This document shows positions 6,822 to 8,126 of a stretch of 8,126 nt of DNA, in pieces (position 1 is the stretch's first letter; every line of letters starts with the position of its first letter). The DNA is from Omnitrophica bacterium RIFCSPLOWO2_01_FULL_45_10. GTDB taxonomy: Bacteria > Omnitrophota > Gorgyraeia > 2-01-FULL-45-10. Made by a program: the position numbers and the translations under genes. The stretch spans positions 1-8,126 of the forward strand of contig MHFL01000018.1 in assembly GCA_001804165.1 (NCBI GenBank), written 5' to 3'. The notes below the pieces were generated by a model that was not told where the DNA came from, searched no databases, and worked only from the letters and a program-made list of their open reading frames with translations.

Positions 6822-7379
6822 TTAGTCCCTTATCAGCGCCATCGCCTCTGAGCGCGTCTTCTCGTTTCGCCTGAAGATCCCGCGCACAGCGCTCGTTATT
6901 GTAAGGACTCCCGGTTTCTTCACGCCCCGCATCGACATACAAAGGTGCTCGGCCTCTATCACAACCAACACGCCCCTCGGTTTCAATTTCTTCATTATTA
7001 TATCAGCTATCTCTGTTGTGAGGCGCTCCTGGACCTGCAATCGTTTCGACAATACGTCTACGACCCTGGCAAGTTTGCTTAAACCTGTTACCCTATTGCC
7101 GCTCGGTATGTAGGCAACGTGCGCCTTTCCGATGAAAGGAAGAAGGTGATGCTCGCACATTGAGTAGAGGGGAATATTCTTCAAAAGAATTATCTCGTCA
7201 TGCTCTTTCTCAAAGACTACCTCCAGTTCTTTTTCTGGATTGACATTGATGCCGCTTAAAATTTCCTCGAACATATCGGCAACCCGCTTGGGCGTTTTGG
7301 CTATGTCGCTTTTCTTCACATCCTCGCCTATCGCGAGAAGTATCTCCTTCACCGCGTTCTCTATTCGCTTCTTATCCAT
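6822..7379 (-). CDS. folE: GTP cyclohydrolase I (type IA)
   Basis: A 185-residue GTP cyclohydrolase I, normal length for the compact bacterial enzyme. It converts GTP to 7,8-dihydroneopterin triphosphate and formate, the first step of folate (and in some organisms queuosine) synthesis, in the cytoplasm. Zinc ligands are visible as Cys75 and His78 in [10 protein letters not shown] and Cys147 in [10 protein letters not shown]; His77 matches the catalytic histidine. [20 protein letters not shown] and [12 protein letters not shown] are strongly conserved family segments, and the [13 protein letters not shown] helix is at the N-terminus. The ATG at 7379 has AGGAG at 7387-7391 with seven-base spacing. 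The gene lies 36 bp after mnmE and is probably co-transcribed with it. A 122-bp gap follows, with no convincing terminator. Confidence 0.97.
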   Translation of the reverse strand: MDKKRIENAVKEILLAIGEDVKKSDIAKTPKRVADMFEEILSGINVNPEKELEVVFEKEHDEIILLKNIPLYSMCEHHLLPFIGKAHVAYIPSGNRVTGLSKLARVVDVLSKRLQVQERLTTEIADIIMKKLKPRGVLVVIEAEHLCMSMRGVKKPGVLTITSAVRGIFRRNEKTRSEAMALIRD

Positions 7380-7415
7380 CCTCCATCTCCTGTCTTTTAA
7401 ATATTACACGCCGCC

Positions 7416-8126
7416 TTATTTTCCGATACAGAATTGCTCGAAAATTCTATCCAGCACATCATCTGAAACTGTTTTGCCTATTATGAGCCCCAAATTGAAG
7501 AGCGCCTCTTTCAGATCTATGGCCGCGAGCTCTAAAGACGCGCCCTCCCTCAGTGTTTTATCGACTGATAACATATTCACAAGAGTTTTGTCAAGCAGTT
7601 CCTTATGTCTCGCGTTGCTTACCACGACGCTCTCGCCTTGCTCAAAGGCGCCATTGAATATCGCATCGAGGATGGCCTTCTCAAGAAGATCCATATTGCG
7701 CCTTGTCTTCACTGAAATCTCGACGATTTCATCATTCCTGAAAAGCGACGTCAACTTCTCTTTTTCTATCTTTCGAGCCAAATCGCACTTATTTATTATG
7801 ACAATCTTCTTCTTGCCGTCTACCAACTTTTTTAGGGCCAGGTCCTTCTTGTCTATCTTTGTGGACGCATCGAGCACCAGAAGCACCATGTCCGAGCGCG
7901 CGAGGTACTTCTTGGATTTTCTTACGCCCTCTTTCACCAGGAGATCTTCTGTCTCATCTATACCGGCGGTGTCCACAAGTCTGACAGGCGCGCCTTTTAA
8001 GTTTATCATCTCCTCTACCGCGTCTCTTGTTGTGCCCGGTATGGGAGAGACGATGACACGGTCTCTTTTTAACAATAGGTTCATGAGGCTCGATTTCCCC
8101 ACATTTGGCTTACCGCATATGATAGC
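7416..8126 (-). CDS. mnmE: tRNA uridine-5-carboxymethylaminomethyl modification GTPase, C-terminal part (5'-truncated by the window edge)
   Basis: The open frame enters at base 8126 and covers the last 236 residues of a protein normally about 450 long, so the N-terminal folate-binding half lies outside. Visible G motifs: P-loop GKPNVGKSS at the edge, switch I GTTRD, DTAG for G3 and NKCD for G4. A helical region follows, then the diagnostic C-terminus FCIGK, whose cysteine is conserved in MnmE. With MnmG the protein modifies the wobble uridine of several tRNAs. A GTG at 8102 lies inside the P-loop and is an internal valine codon, not a start. The gene ends 36 bp before folE, consistent with an mnmE-folE transcript. 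Confidence 0.97.
   Translation of the reverse strand, partial: AIICGKPNVGKSSLMNLLLKRDRVIVSPIPGTTRDAVEEMINLKGAPVRLVDTAGIDETEDLLVKEGVRKSKKYLARSDMVLLVLDASTKIDKKDLALKKLVDGKKKIVIINKCDLARKIEKEKLTSLFRNDEIVEISVKTRRNMDLLEKAILDAIFNGAFEQGESVVVSNARHKELLDKTLVNMLSVDKTLREGASLELAAIDLKEALFNLGLIIGKTVSDDVLDRIFEQFCIGK

Noticed and set aside
8100..8102. GTG as a start codon for the mnmE fragment
   Set aside because: The codon is the valine inside the P-loop, and the frame stays open with family sequence to the window edge.

Overview
This window reads as ordinary chromosome from a Gram-negative (diderm) bacterium. An MCE/MlaD-MlaE-MlaF lipid transporter implies an outer membrane, and a LysM/YkuD L,D-transpeptidase implies peptidoglycan. 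Base composition is moderate and codon usage looks even throughout. Stops are TAA, TGA and TAG, so the standard bacterial code fits. The gene mixture resembles uncultured diderm lineages such as Omnitrophota or Elusimicrobiota, but that is a weak guess from gene content. No mobile element, tRNA, rRNA or CRISPR array was seen.

All ten genes lie on the minus strand, so transcription runs from base 8126 towards base 1. In that order: the 3' part of mnmE (tRNA modification GTPase), folE (GTP cyclohydrolase I), a 122-bp gap with a good sigma70-type promoter, a divergent-PAP2 (DUF212) membrane protein, an L,D-transpeptidase, accA (acetyl-CoA carboxylase alpha subunit), an RsbW/SpoIIAB-type ATPase, a STAS anti-sigma-factor antagonist, mlaE, mlaF, mlaD, and finally a CHASE2-SpoIIE/RsbU-type phosphatase whose 3' end lies beyond base 1. 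From the DUF212 gene onward the gaps are 14 to 34 bp, with one 4-bp overlap (accA/rsbW-like). This looks like a single envelope operon of at least eight genes. The largest gene-free stretch is the 122-bp promoter region.

The most interesting point is the logic of this operon. A complete partner-switching set (kinase-type ATPase, STAS protein with a phosphorylatable-type serine, membrane-anchored PP2C-type phosphatase with an extracytoplasmic sensor domain) brackets a three-gene lipid ABC transporter, and no sigma factor gene is present. In E. coli the Mla transporter contains its own STAS subunit, MlaB, bound to MlaF. The STAS gene here sits exactly where an MlaB equivalent would be expected, yet carries the anti-sigma-antagonist serine motif and follows its likely kinase gene. 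The proposal, an inference, is that the transporter is switched by phosphorylation of its STAS subunit and is co-expressed with fatty-acid synthesis (accA) and cell-wall cross-linking (L,D-transpeptidase).
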